Shown here: positions 1 to 8,578 of the stretch, one piece after another | How the letters are laid out: each line of letters starts with the position of its first letter | Numbering within the stretch: position 1 is the first letter of the stretch | Origin: Nonomuraea pusilla | GTDB lineage: Bacteria > Actinomycetota > Actinomycetes > Streptosporangiales > Streptosporangiaceae | NCBI RefSeq assembly: GCF_900109355.1 | Contig: NZ_FOBF01000003.1 | Location: forward strand, 434,001 to 498,000 | Direction of reading: 5' to 3' | DNA: 64,000 bases | The notes under the pieces: model-generated | What the model was told of the DNA's origin: nothing | The model's database searches: none | The model's input: the letters and a program-made list of their open reading frames with translations, nothing else | Made by a program: the position numbers and the translations under genes

Positions 1-668
1 CGCAGCGTGGCGAAGACCGGGCCGGCGTCCTTGGGCGCCTCCTCGACGAGGTGCCTGGTGGCCGACAGCAGCGACCGCTCGCTGCGGGCCACGGCGGCCA
101 CGCGCGGCATCGTGGCCTCCAGCGACAGCATGTCGGAGCGGCCCGCGTACACGCCGCCGAGCAGCGGCTCGATCAGGCGCTCGACGACCTCGCCGCCCAT
201 CCTGGCCCGGATGTAGGCGGCCACCGAGACGTCGGTGCGCACGAGGGTGGCGGGCAGGATCTGGTCGAGCGGCACCCGCAGGAGGCCGGCCGGCGAGATG
301 ATGCCCGACCTGGCCAGCTCGGCCAGGTCGGCGGGCACGCCCATGACCTGCGCCTTGGGCAGCGCGTGCAGCGTGCCCCTGCTGTAGATCGACGATCGGA
401 GCGTGCCGGGGAGGACGAGGTCTCCGGCGAGCCCGACGGCCGCGGCCAGCTCCTTGCCCTCGGGGCGCCGGGCCAGCATGGACTCCGCGCCCGCGTCGAC
501 GCTCACCCCGGCCACCTCGGAGGCGTACAGCTTGCCGCCGATGCGCGGGCTCGACTCCAGCACGGTCACCCTGACCCGCTCGCCGGCGCCCTGGCGGAGA
601 AACCACGCGGCGGCCAGCCCGGAGATGCCGCCGCCGACGACGACCACGTGTGCCCGATTCCCTTCCAC
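1..668 (-). CDS. hemG: Protoporphyrinogen/coproporphyrinogen oxidase (partial, C-terminus beyond window)
   Basis: FAD-dependent oxidase of haem synthesis. In actinobacteria this family (HemG/HemY, also CgoX) oxidises coproporphyrinogen III in the coproporphyrin-dependent route. The N-terminus carries a dinucleotide-binding stretch, VVVVGGGISGLAAAWFL, followed by E..PRIGGKLYA and a VDAGAES segment typical of the family. About 222 codons are visible and the gene runs off the left edge. The GTG at 668 is chosen as start; a second GTG at 647 would begin directly at the FAD motif, and neither has a strong ribosome site. It lies in the same direction as hemE, which is usual, but a DUF4349 gene on the other strand separates the two. 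Confidence 0.88.
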   Translation of the reverse strand, partial: MEGNRAHVVVVGGGISGLAAAWFLRQGAGERVRVTVLESSPRIGGKLYASEVAGVSVDAGAESMLARRPEGKELAAAVGLAGDLVLPGTLRSSIYSRGTLHALPKAQVMGVPADLAELARSGIISPAGLLRVPLDQILPATLVRTDVSVAAYIRARMGGEVVERLIEPLLGGVYAGRSDMLSLEATMPRVAAVARSERSLLSATRHLVEEAPKDAGPVFATL

Positions 669-775
669 GAGATCCGACGCTACCGCCTCACCGGGGCGGT
701 CAGGCCGCCGGGGCGCGTGACCGTAACGTGATGGTTCCCACCAAACCCGGGCCGTCCGCCCTCCGTCATAGGGGC

Positions 776-1825
776 ATGAGGAGAACCCGGTACGGCATCG
801 CGTTATCGGCCGCCTGCGCGGCCCTCGTGCTGGCGGGCTGCGGAGGCGGATCGTCGTCCTTCGTCGCGAGGCAGGAGAGCCGCGCCGACGGCGCGGCGGC
901 CCCCGCGGCGGCGCCCAGCCCCGCGGCGGATCACGCCGTGCCGCAGGACCGGACGGTGGCGGGGCAGGCGGGCAAGACCATCCCCACCGAGGTCCAGCCC
1001 ACGCCGGAGGACCGGCAGATCGTCTACACGGCCTCCATGACGGTGCGGGCCGCGGCGGTGACCGCCGCGGCGCAGCAGGCCAAGCAGATCGTCACCGCGG
1101 CCGGCGGCTACCTGGCCAGGGAGGAGGCCGACTCCTCCGGCGACAGCGAGGACAGCGCGCTGCTGGAGTTCAAGGTGCCGCCCGCCCGGTACGCCGAGGT
1201 GCTCGGCAGGCTCGGCAAGGACCTCGGCAGGCAGCTCTCGCTCAACCAGAACACGCAGGACGTCACCCTGCAGGTGGCCGACGTGGACAGCCGGCTGAAG
1301 ACGGCGCAGCGGTCGCTGGAGTCGCTGCGCGCGCTGCTGAAGAAGGCCGGCACGATGCGCCAGGTGCTGGAGGTGGAGCGGGAGATCGCGGCGCGCGAGG
1401 CGGACCTGGAGTCGCTGCAGGCCCAGCAGAAGGAGCTGGCCAGGCAGGTGGCCATGGCGACGCTGACGCTCCGCCTGGTCGGCCCGGTGGCGGAGGTGGA
1501 GGACCCGGCCGACGAGCCGCCCGGCTTCCTCTCGGGGCTCAAGGCGGGCTGGGCGGCGCTGGTGACGTCGGCGAAGGTGTTCGTCACCGTGTTCGGTGCC
1601 GTGCTGCCGTGGCTGGTGGCGCTCGGCGTGCCGGTGACCGCCCTGGTGCTGCTCGTACGCCGCCGCCGCCGCGCGCGCCGCCGCCCGGACCGGCCCTCGG
1701 GCCCGCCTGCGCCGCAGGGCCCGCCCGCGCGGGTGCCCGGCGGTCCCCCGAACCCGCCGGCGGCGCCGGAGAGAGCCGCGGACGCGTCAGGGCCGGAGCA
1801 GCCGGAGGCGCCGGGGCCTCAGTGA
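776..1825 (+). CDS. DUF4349 domain lipoprotein with C-terminal membrane segment
   Basis: A 349-residue envelope protein of unknown function. The start ATG at 776 gives a short Arg-containing N-terminus and a lipobox, LAGC, with the acylated Cys at residue 22. A low-complexity Ala/Pro linker follows, then a DUF4349-like region (roughly 80-265). This begins with [11 protein letters not shown] and contains a heptad-rich helical stretch ([20 protein letters not shown]) that is probably coiled coil. A hydrophobic span near 280-310 and an Arg-rich, Pro-rich tail end the protein. An in-frame ATG at 731 would extend the start but spoil the signal peptide. Its stop overlaps the stop of hemE by 7 bases on the opposite strand. 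Confidence 0.85.
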   Translation: MRRTRYGIALSAACAALVLAGCGGGSSSFVARQESRADGAAAPAAAPSPAADHAVPQDRTVAGQAGKTIPTEVQPTPEDRQIVYTASMTVRAAAVTAAAQQAKQIVTAAGGYLAREEADSSGDSEDSALLEFKVPPARYAEVLGRLGKDLGRQLSLNQNTQDVTLQVADVDSRLKTAQRSLESLRALLKKAGTMRQVLEVEREIAAREADLESLQAQQKELARQVAMATLTLRLVGPVAEVEDPADEPPGFLSGLKAGWAALVTSAKVFVTVFGAVLPWLVALGVPVTALVLLVRRRRRARRRPDRPSGPPAPQGPPARVPGGPPNPPAAPERAADASGPEQPEAPGPQ

Positions 1826-2838
1826 GCCTCGTGGACCAGGTCGGTGAGCCGCTTGAGCTGGTCGGGGTCGGTGGAGGGCAGCACGCCGTGGCCGAGGTTG
1901 AACACGTGCCCCTCGGCCTCCCTGCCGCGCCGCAGCACCTCGCGGGCCTTGCGCTCGACGACCTCCCAGGGCGCGAGCAGGACGGCCGGGTCGAGGTTGC
2001 CCTGCAGCGCCTTGCCGGGGCCGACCCGGCGGGCGGCCTCGTCGAGCGGCACCCGCCAGTCGACGCCCACGACGTCGGCACCTGCCTCGCCGAGCAGGCC
2101 GAGCAGCTCTCCGGTGCCGACGCCGAAGTGGATGCGCGGGACGCCTTCGACGCCCTCGAAGATGCGCCTGGTGTGGGGCAGGATGAACTCGCGGTAGTCG
2201 TCGGGCGCGACCGCGCCGACCCACGAGTCGAAGAGCTGCACCGCCGACGCCCCCGCGGCCACCTGGACACGCAGGTGCTCCAGCACGATGTCCGTCAGCC
2301 GCTCCATCAGGGCGTGCCACAGCGCGGGCTCGCCGTACATCATCGCCTTGGTGCGGTCGTGGTTCTTGGACGGCCCGCCCTCGATGAGGTACGAGCCGAG
2401 CGTGAACGGCGCCCCGGCGAAGCCGATGAGCGGCGTGCCGCCGAGCTCGCCGACGAGCGCGCGCACCGCCTCGGTGACGTAGGGGACGTCGCCGGGCTCC
2501 AGCGGGCGCAGCGCGTCGATGCCCCTGGCGTCGCGGATCGGGTCGGCGACGACGGGGCCGACGCCCGGCTTGATGTCGAGGTCGACGCCGATGGCCTTGA
2601 GCGGCACGACGATGTCGCTGAAGAAGATGGCGGCGTCGACGCCGTAGCGCCGCACCGGCTGCAGGGTGATCTCGACGACCATGTCGGGCGTCTCGCACGC
2701 GGTGAGCATGGGGACGCCTTCGCGCGCCTTCATGTACTCGGGCAGCGACCGTCCGGCCTGGCGCATGTACCAGACGGGGGTGTGGGGGACGGGCTGACGG
2801 CGGCAGGCGCGCAGGAAGGCTGAGTCGGCGAGGTTCAC
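1819..2838 (-). CDS. hemE: Uroporphyrinogen decarboxylase
   Basis: Removes the four acetate carboxyls of uroporphyrinogen III to give coproporphyrinogen III in the cytosol. The family signature [15 protein letters not shown] is near the N-terminus and [13 protein letters not shown] follows. Further conserved pieces are GFAGAPFTL and [13 protein letters not shown] near the end. From the GTG at 2838 the product is 339 residues, the usual length, starting [13 protein letters not shown] like its relatives. A GGAGG abuts this GTG with no spacing, so the ATG at 2904 or TTG at 2916 (adding 22-26 unconserved residues) remain possible. Together with hemG it forms a haem gene pair. Confidence 0.95.
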   Translation of the reverse strand: MNLADSAFLRACRRQPVPHTPVWYMRQAGRSLPEYMKAREGVPMLTACETPDMVVEITLQPVRRYGVDAAIFFSDIVVPLKAIGVDLDIKPGVGPVVADPIRDARGIDALRPLEPGDVPYVTEAVRALVGELGGTPLIGFAGAPFTLGSYLIEGGPSKNHDRTKAMMYGEPALWHALMERLTDIVLEHLRVQVAAGASAVQLFDSWVGAVAPDDYREFILPHTRRIFEGVEGVPRIHFGVGTGELLGLLGEAGADVVGVDWRVPLDEAARRVGPGKALQGNLDPAVLLAPWEVVERKAREVLRRGREAEGHVFNLGHGVLPSTDPDQLKRLTDLVHEAH

Positions 2839-3154
2839 CCTCCAAGGGTGCCATGCGGGCAGGTCGGTCACGGAATCGGCGCGAGGTGTCGGAAAAATAT
2901 GCATTGGATGCGCCAAATCATGATCAGATAGCTGGATGAAGGTTTACCGGTCCGCTCGGCATCGGCGTCGCTCACGGGTCGAGCACACCCCATGGGTCGG
3001 CAGAGCGGTGGTCCCCGGCAGGTCAAAACTTCCCCAAACGACCGCGCGGCTACGATTCACCGACCACTTTCGGGACACGCCGAGCGCGTTGCGGGGAAAT
3101 GTTCGCCGCTCATGCCAACGTCGGAGCCACGACCCGAAGAAAGGCCCCGGCTCG
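2839..3154. other. Intergenic region between hemE and the small zinc-ribbon gene
   Basis: About 316 bases separate two divergent genes and should hold promoters in both directions. It is slightly more AT-rich near 2890-2945, around the alternative hemE starts, which fits a promoter. I see no clear hairpin, operator or additional gene. Confidence 0.4.
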
Positions 3155-3379
3155 ATGACTGGTGCGATGACCGCCTTGTGGAGTTCCCCGGAGCGCCGCA
3201 GCGAGCGCTGCGTTTCCTGCGCCGGTGAGCGGCTGTTCGAGCAGCCGCCGTGCGCCGACGGGCACCGGCCCGGCGAGTGCCCCGAGTGGTTCTGCCTGGA
3301 GTGCGGCCACGCGGCGCCGCTGGGCGGCGCCGCCCCGTTCACCCGACCGGTTCGCCAGCTCGTTACGGCTTCGGCTTGA
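3155..3379 (+). CDS. Small cysteine-rich (zinc-ribbon-like) protein
   Basis: A 74-residue protein I cannot name. It has CVSC (residues 19-22) and CLEC followed by GH (47-52), the spacing of a four-Cys zinc ribbon, plus extra Cys33, His37 and Cys42 in between. The ATG at 3155 is preceded by GAAAGG about ten bases upstream; an ATG at 3167 is also possible. The reading frame stays open upstream to 2936, but that part is Arg-rich and unconserved in character. It lies 60 bases before the DUF3000 gene and may be cotranscribed. It could be a nucleic-acid-binding or structural zinc protein; no function can be assigned. Confidence 0.5.
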   Translation: MTGAMTALWSSPERRSERCVSCAGERLFEQPPCADGHRPGECPEWFCLECGHAAPLGGAAPFTRPVRQLVTASA

Positions 3380-3439
3380 TCACCAAGGATGAGCACCCCC
3401 GTGGTCCCCTTCCGTCCTACTTCGACCTACGCTTCGGCT

Positions 3440-4036
3440 ATGACACTCGGTGACCAGCCGCCGCCTCCCGCCGCGTTCGCGCGCGCCGCGGAGAGCATGC
3501 GGCTGTCCGAGGTCAGGCCGGAGATCGAGCTTGAGGAGCTGCCGGCGCCGCAGCGCCTGGCCCCCTACTCCGCGGCGATCGGCGCGTCGGTCTACCGCGA
3601 CGACGACGAGCTCGCCGTCGGCCGGCTCATCCTGCTGTACGACCCCGACGGCCAGCGCGGCTGGGAGGGCCCCTTCCGCCTGGTCGCGTACGTGCGGGCC
3701 GACATGGAGCCCGAGATCACGTCCGACCCGCTGCTCGGGCCCGTCGTCTGGAGCTGGCTGACCGAGGCCCTGGACGCGCGCCACGCCGACTACTCGGCCG
3801 CCGGCGGTACCGTGACGAGAGCCGTGTCCGAGGGGTTCGGCAACAAGGCGGACGACCCGGTCAGCACCGAACTGGAGCTGCGCGCCTCCTGGTCGCCCGC
3901 CGAGGAGGATCTCTCCGGCCACGTCGCCGCCTGGTGCGACCTGATGTGCCTGGCGGCCGGCATACCGCCGCTCCCTCCCGACGTGGCAGCGCTGCCACGC
4001 CGGCGTGAAGATCCGGAGAGTGACCGTACGAAGTGA
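3440..4036 (+). CDS. DUF3000 family protein
   Basis: A 198-residue cytosolic protein of a family known from actinobacteria and without an assigned function. Recognisable stretches include APQRLAPYSAAIGASV, GRLILLYDPDGQ and GWEGPFRLVAYVRADME, ending with SGHVAAWCDLMCLAAGIPPL. The ATG at 3440 is taken as start; an in-frame ATG at 3389 would add 17 residues and has an AAGG directly against it, too close to help. In many actinobacteria DUF3000 sits upstream of RNase D and this is also the case here, 45 bases apart, which suggests one transcript. Confidence 0.82.
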   Translation: MTLGDQPPPPAAFARAAESMRLSEVRPEIELEELPAPQRLAPYSAAIGASVYRDDDELAVGRLILLYDPDGQRGWEGPFRLVAYVRADMEPEITSDPLLGPVVWSWLTEALDARHADYSAAGGTVTRAVSEGFGNKADDPVSTELELRASWSPAEEDLSGHVAAWCDLMCLAAGIPPLPPDVAALPRRREDPESDRTK

Positions 4037-4081
4037 GGGCACCCGTCAACACCGCACCCACGTCATGAGGCCGGTGAGCTC

Positions 4082-5308
4082 ATGACAGAAGAACGCACCG
4101 TCGAACCGCTGCTGGAGCCGCGCGAGGGCATCCCTCCCGTGGTGGCGGACCCCGGCGCGCTGGTCCGCGTCGTCGAGTCGTTCGCCGCGGGCGCCGGCCC
4201 GGTGGCGGTGGACGCCGAGCGGGCGTCGGGCTACCGCTACGGCAACCGCGCCTACCTGGTGCAGCTGCGCAGAGCGGGCGCGGGCACCGCGCTGATCGAC
4301 CCGATCGCCTGCCCCGACCTGTCCGAGCTCGACGCCGCCGTCGCCGACGCCGAGATCGTGCTGCACGCCGCGTCGCAGGACCTCCCCTGCCTGATGGAGG
4401 TGGGGTTCCGGCCCCGCACGATGTTCGACACCGAGCTGGCCGGCCGGCTGCTCGGCTACGAGCGCGTGGGGCTCGGCACCATGGTCGAGACCGTGCTCGG
4501 CCTGCGGCTGGAGAAGGGCCACTCCGCCGCCGACTGGTCCACCAGGCCGCTGCCCGAGGACTGGCTCAGGTACGCCGCGCTGGACGTCGAGGTCCTGGTG
4601 GAGCTGCGCGACGTGCTGCACGGAGAGCTGGAGGAGACGGGGAAGCTGGAGTGGGCGCGCGAGGAGTTCGCCGCCGTGCTCAGGACGCCCCCGCCGGTGC
4701 CGCGCTCCGACCCGTGGCGCCGCACGTCCGGCATCCACAAGGTGCGCAGCGTCCGGGCGCTCGCGGTCGTACGCGAGCTGTGGGCGACGCGCGACCGGAT
4801 CGCCCGCGAGAACGACATGGCCCCCGGCAGGGTGCTGCCGGACGCGGCGATCGTCACGGCCGCGCTGGAGGGCCCGCGGACGAGGAAGGCGCTCACGGAG
4901 ATCCCGGCGTTCACCCGCAGCGGGGCGCGCCGGTACATGAGCGAGTGGCTGGCGGCCGTGACCAGGGCCAGGACCGTGCCGGAGAGCCAGCTCCCGCAGC
5001 CCAGCACGCCGGGCGACGGCCCGCCGCCGCCCAACCGCTGGCCCGACCGCGACCCCGCCGCGGCCAGGCGGCTGGCCGCCGCGCGCGCCGTGGTGGCCGC
5101 GCTGGCCGACGAGCACCACATGCCGGCGGAGAACCTGCTCCAGCCGGACGCCGTGCGCCGCCTGACGTGGGAGCCGCCGGCGGAGATCACCGACGACAGC
5201 GTACGTGAGCGGCTGCGCGGGCTCGGCGCCCGCGAGTGGCAGCTCGCGCTCACGGCGCATCCCATCGCCAGGGCCCTGGCCAGGCTGGAGACGAAGGGCG
5301 AGCTCTAG
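4082..5308 (+). CDS. rnd: Ribonuclease D (3'-5' exoribonuclease with HRDC domain)
   Basis: A 408-residue DEDDy exonuclease that trims 3' ends of tRNA and other stable RNAs. The first acidic motif is VDAERASG (Asp44, Glu46). The second lies around LHAASQDLPCL and the third is YAALDVEVLVELRD, carrying the Tyr and Asp of the DEDDy class. A helical HRDC region follows at about residues 215-300 (RSVRALAVVRELWATRDRIARE) and a second HRDC-like repeat near the C-terminus. GGTGAG lies just upstream of the ATG. It is the last gene of the probable DUF3000-rnd pair; the next operon begins behind its own promoter about 40 bases downstream. Confidence 0.93.
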   Translation: MTEERTVEPLLEPREGIPPVVADPGALVRVVESFAAGAGPVAVDAERASGYRYGNRAYLVQLRRAGAGTALIDPIACPDLSELDAAVADAEIVLHAASQDLPCLMEVGFRPRTMFDTELAGRLLGYERVGLGTMVETVLGLRLEKGHSAADWSTRPLPEDWLRYAALDVEVLVELRDVLHGELEETGKLEWAREEFAAVLRTPPPVPRSDPWRRTSGIHKVRSVRALAVVRELWATRDRIARENDMAPGRVLPDAAIVTAALEGPRTRKALTEIPAFTRSGARRYMSEWLAAVTRARTVPESQLPQPSTPGDGPPPPNRWPDRDPAAARRLAAARAVVAALADEHHMPAENLLQPDAVRRLTWEPPAEITDDSVRERLRGLGAREWQLALTAHPIARALARLETKGEL

Positions 5309-5345
5309 GGCTCCCCCGCCCCCTCCGCGGTACGGCGCACGCCAC

Positions 5346-5375
5346 TTGACGCTTTCGGTGGCGTCGCCGTACCGT
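5346..5375 (+). promoter_or_regulatory. Probable sigma-70-type promoter of the dehydrogenase-DUF993-isomerase operon
   Basis: TTGACG at 5346-5351 and TACCGT at 5370-5375 are separated by 18 bases and lie about 30 bases upstream of the start codon. The LacI-type palindrome begins right after the -10 element, so a bound repressor would cover the transcription start. Confidence 0.55.
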
Positions 5376-5377
5376 TC

Positions 5378-5393
5378 GGGAAAGCGCTTTCCC
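5378..5393. promoter_or_regulatory. LacI-type operator palindrome
   Basis: GGGAAAGCGCTTTCCC is a perfect 16-base palindrome with the central CG step typical of LacI-family operators. It lies between the likely -10 element and the start codon of the dehydrogenase gene at 5407. The core differs by one base from the palindrome in the leader of the LacI-family gene (14121-14134), which suggests that regulator as the binder. Confidence 0.75.
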
Positions 5394-5406
5394 CGAAAGG
5401 AAACCC

Positions 5407-6552
5407 ATGAGCGTGCGCACCATCGGCGTCGTGATGAACGGCGTCACCGGACGGATGGGCTACCGTCAGCACCTCGTCCGCTCCGTCCTGGCCATCAACG
5501 AGCAGGGCGGTGTCACGCTCTCCGACGGGAGCCGGGTGAAGCTCCGGCCCGTCCTGGTCGGCCGCGACGCCGGCAAGCTCGCCGACATCGCCGCCCGGCA
5601 CGGCATCGCCGACCTGACCACTGACCTCGACGCGGCCCTCGCCGACGAGGACGCCCTGATCTACTTCGACGCCCAGGTGACCAGCGCCAGGGTGAAGGCC
5701 GTGCTGAAGGCCATCGACGCGGGCAAGCACATCTACGCCGAGAAGCCCACGGCAGAGTCCACGCAGGAGGCGGTCGCGCTGGCCGAGGCCGCCGCCGCGA
5801 AGGGCGTCAAGAACGGCGTCGTCCAGGACAAGCTGTTCCTGCCCGGCCTGCTGAAGCTGAAGCGGCTCATCGACGGCGGCTTCTTCGGCCGCATCCTGTC
5901 GGTGCGCGGCGAGTTCGGCTACTGGGTGTTCGAGGGCGACTGGCAGGAGGCGCAGCGCCCCTCCTGGAACTACCGGGCCGAGGACGGCGGCGGCATCGTG
6001 CTCGACATGTTCCCGCACTGGCACTACGTGCTGGAGAACCTGTTCGGCCGGGTCGAGTCGGTCTACGCGCAGGCCGTCACGCACATCCCGAGCCGCGTGG
6101 ACGAGCAGGGCAGGACGTACCAGGCCACCGCCGACGACGCCGCGTACGGCGTGTTCGGCATCGAGGGCGGCGTCGTCGCCCAGATCAACTCCTCCTGGAC
6201 GGTCCGGGTCAACCGCGACGAACTGGTGGAGTTCCAGGTGGACGGCACGCACGGCAGCGCCGTCGCCGGGCTGCGCAACTGCCGGGTCCAGCACCGCTCG
6301 GCCACGCCGAAGCCCGTCTGGAACCCCGACCTGCCGGTCACCGCCCGCTTCCGCGACGGCTGGCAGGAGGTGCCGGACAACGCCGAGTTCGACAACGGCT
6401 TCAAGATCCAGTGGGAGCGGTTCGTCCGGCACGTCCTGGAGGACGCCCCGTTCCCGAACGACTTCGCCTCGGGCGCGCGCGGCGTCCAGCTCGCCGAGCT
6501 GGCCCTGCGCTCCTCCGCCGAGGGCCGCAGGATCGAGGTGCCCGCGCTGTGA
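5407..6552 (+). CDS. Gfo/Idh/MocA family NAD(P)-dependent dehydrogenase
   Basis: A 381-residue oxidoreductase, probably acting on a sugar, inositol or sugar acid. The N-terminal Rossmann part begins IGVVMNGVTGRMG and the family motif AEKPTAES (EKP with the catalytic Lys) follows near residue 115. The C-terminal alpha/beta half contains GGGIVLDMFPHWHYVLENL, the usual position of the catalytic His. A GAAAGGAAACCC ribosome site precedes the ATG. It is the first gene of an operon with a DUF993 gene (GTGA overlap) and a TIM-barrel isomerase. The operator upstream suggests induction by the substrate. The exact substrate cannot be read from sequence. Confidence 0.88.
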   Translation: MSVRTIGVVMNGVTGRMGYRQHLVRSVLAINEQGGVTLSDGSRVKLRPVLVGRDAGKLADIAARHGIADLTTDLDAALADEDALIYFDAQVTSARVKAVLKAIDAGKHIYAEKPTAESTQEAVALAEAAAAKGVKNGVVQDKLFLPGLLKLKRLIDGGFFGRILSVRGEFGYWVFEGDWQEAQRPSWNYRAEDGGGIVLDMFPHWHYVLENLFGRVESVYAQAVTHIPSRVDEQGRTYQATADDAAYGVFGIEGGVVAQINSSWTVRVNRDELVEFQVDGTHGSAVAGLRNCRVQHRSATPKPVWNPDLPVTARFRDGWQEVPDNAEFDNGFKIQWERFVRHVLEDAPFPNDFASGARGVQLAELALRSSAEGRRIEVPAL

Positions 6553-7712
6553 GGATCGACCTGCCCGGCGGGGCGTACACCCTGCGCGAGCCCGTCGCCT
6601 GGCCGGTGGAGGCCGCTCCGGCCGCGAGCCGCGTCGTCTACGCGGCGGCGCACGTCGTGGCCGACCCGCTCGGCGACAACACGCCCGGCTCCCCCGCCGC
6701 CGTGGACTGGGAGGCGACCCTCCGCTTCCGCCGCCACCTGTGGTCGCACGGCCTGCGCGTGGCCGACGCCATGGACACCGCGCAGCGCAACATGGGACTC
6801 GACTGGGCCGCCACCCGCGAGCTGATCACGCGCAGCGCGCAGGAGGCCCGCGCGTTCGGCGACCCGGCCGCGCTCGTCTCCTGCGGCGCCGGCACCGACC
6901 ACGCGCCCGGCGCCGGCGACCTGAACACCATCACCGCCGCGTACGCCGAGCAGATCGAGACCGTCCAGGCGGCGGGGGCGGGCGTGATCGTCATGGCGTC
7001 GCGGCAGCTCGCCCGCGCCGCGACCGGGCCGCGCGACTACCACCAGGTGTACGGCAAGCTGTTCGGCGTCGCCGAGCGGCCGGTGATCCTGCACTGGCTG
7101 GGCGAGATGTTCGACCCGCAGCTCGCCGGCTACTGGGGCTCGCGCGACGTCGCCGAGGCCACCGAGTCGTTCCTCGAACTGGTCCACGCCCACGCCCCGA
7201 TGGTCGACGGCGTGAAGGTGTCGCTGCTGGACGAGGAGCACGAGGTGCGGCTGCGCGCCGCGCTGCCCGAGGGCGTGCGGCTCTACACCGGCGACGACTT
7301 CAACTACCCGTCGCTCATCAGGACCGGCTCGCACGCCCTGCTCGGCATCTTCGACGCGATCGCCCCCGCCGCCGCCGAGGCGCTGCGGGCGCTCGACGCC
7401 GCCGAGTCGGCCTCCGGCGAGGAGGACCGCGCCCGGCACCTGGCCAGGTACGACGAGATCCTCGCCCCGACGGTGCCGCTGTCGCGCACGATCTTCGAGG
7501 CGCCCACGTACCACTACAAGACCGGCATCGTCTTCCTGGCCTGGCTGAACGGCCACCAGGACGCGTTCGCCATGGTGAACGGCGCCCAGTCGGCCCGCTC
7601 GCTGACGCACCTGGCGAAGGTGTTCAGGCTGGCCGACCAGGCGGGCCTGCTCGCCGACCCCGAGCTGGCCGTCCACCGCATGCGGGCGCTGCTGGCGGTG
7701 AACGGGCTGTGA
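6549..7712 (+). CDS. DUF993 family protein (probable aldolase-like TIM-barrel enzyme)
   Basis: A 387-residue protein of the DUF993 family, which travels with Gfo/Idh/MocA dehydrogenases and sugar isomerases in actinobacteria. The GTG start at 6549 overlaps the previous stop (GTGA). Conserved-looking segments are GLRVADAMDTAQRNMGLDW, LVSCGAGTDH, VILHWLGEMFDPQLAGYWG, VDGVKVSLLD and YTGDDFNYPSLI. The Lys in VDGVKVS resembles the Schiff-base Lys of class I, dihydrodipicolinate-synthase-like aldolases; this is inference from the motif. The gene order suggests that it cleaves or rearranges the oxidised product of the dehydrogenase. It is followed by the isomerase gene, again with a GTGA overlap. 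Confidence 0.8.
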   Translation: MRIDLPGGAYTLREPVAWPVEAAPAASRVVYAAAHVVADPLGDNTPGSPAAVDWEATLRFRRHLWSHGLRVADAMDTAQRNMGLDWAATRELITRSAQEARAFGDPAALVSCGAGTDHAPGAGDLNTITAAYAEQIETVQAAGAGVIVMASRQLARAATGPRDYHQVYGKLFGVAERPVILHWLGEMFDPQLAGYWGSRDVAEATESFLELVHAHAPMVDGVKVSLLDEEHEVRLRAALPEGVRLYTGDDFNYPSLIRTGSHALLGIFDAIAPAAAEALRALDAAESASGEEDRARHLARYDEILAPTVPLSRTIFEAPTYHYKTGIVFLAWLNGHQDAFAMVNGAQSARSLTHLAKVFRLADQAGLLADPELAVHRMRALLAVNGL

Positions 7713-8578
7713 GTCTGTCGCTCAACCAGTGGACGACCAGGCGCTGGTCGGTCGCCGAGGCCGTGGACGGCTGCGTCAGGCACGGCCTCCCGGCCATCGG
7801 GCTGTGGCGCGAGAAGGTGGCCGAGCAGGGCCTGGCCGAGACGGCCAAGCTGGTGCGCGACGCGGGCCTGCGGGTCTCGTCGCTGTGCCGCGGCGGCTTC
7901 CTCACGGCGGGCGGCCTGCCCGGCGAGGAGGGCAGGCGGGCGTTCGCCGAGGCGCTCGACGACAACCGCCGCGCCGTGGACGAGGCGGCCGAACTGGGCG
8001 CGGCCTGCCTGGTGATGGTCGTGGGCGGGCTGCCCGGCGTGCGTCCGGGCGAGGCGCTGCCCTCAGGCTTCTCCCGCGACCTCGCGGGCGCGCGCGAACG
8101 CGTCGCCGAGGCGCTGTCGGTGCTCGCGCCGTACGCCGGCGAGCGGGGCGTGCGGCTGGCGCTGGAGCCGCTGCACCCGGTCTACTGCCCCGACCGCGCC
8201 GTGCTGTCCACGCTCGGCCAGGCGCTCGACCTGAGCCTGCCCTACCCGGAGGAGCAGGTGGGCGTGGTCGTCGACACCTTCCACGTCTGGTGGGACCCGC
8301 GGTTGTTCGACGACATCGCGCGGGCCGGCCGCCGCATCGCCTCGTACCAGGTGTGCGACTACCTCCACCCGCTGCCCGAGGACGTGCTGCTCGGGCGCGG
8401 CATGATGGGCGACGGGGTGATCGACTTCGCGCCGATCACCCGGGCCGTCCTCGCGGCGGGCTACGACGGCGACGTCGAGGTGGAGATCTTCAACGCCGAC
8501 GTCTGGGCGGCCGACCCCGACGAGGTGGTGGCGACGATGCGCCGCCGCTACACCGAGGTCGTGCTCGCCGAAGGCTGA
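7709..8578 (+). CDS. Sugar phosphate isomerase/epimerase (AP endonuclease 2 type TIM barrel)
   Basis: A 289-residue xylose-isomerase-like TIM barrel. Metal-ligand candidates appear at the expected strands: Glu in LALEPLHP, Asp and His in VVDTFHVWWDP, and Glu in DVEVEIFNADVW at the end. The GTG at 7709 overlaps the preceding stop. It is the last gene of the three-gene operon. Its final 31 bases overlap the 3' end of the PEP-synthase-like gene on the other strand. The likely role is isomerisation of a keto sugar or inosose intermediate; the substrate is unknown. Confidence 0.85.
   Translation: MSLSLNQWTTRRWSVAEAVDGCVRHGLPAIGLWREKVAEQGLAETAKLVRDAGLRVSSLCRGGFLTAGGLPGEEGRRAFAEALDDNRRAVDEAAELGAACLVMVVGGLPGVRPGEALPSGFSRDLAGARERVAEALSVLAPYAGERGVRLALEPLHPVYCPDRAVLSTLGQALDLSLPYPEEQVGVVVDTFHVWWDPRLFDDIARAGRRIASYQVCDYLHPLPEDVLLGRGMMGDGVIDFAPITRAVLAAGYDGDVEVEIFNADVWAADPDEVVATMRRRYTEVVLAEG

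Noticed and set aside
1609..2823. Long plus-strand frame opposite hemE
   Set aside because: It is the complement of a clear hemE reading frame, and its product is Arg/Ala/Gly-rich without any domain. GC-rich DNA gives such open frames on both strands.
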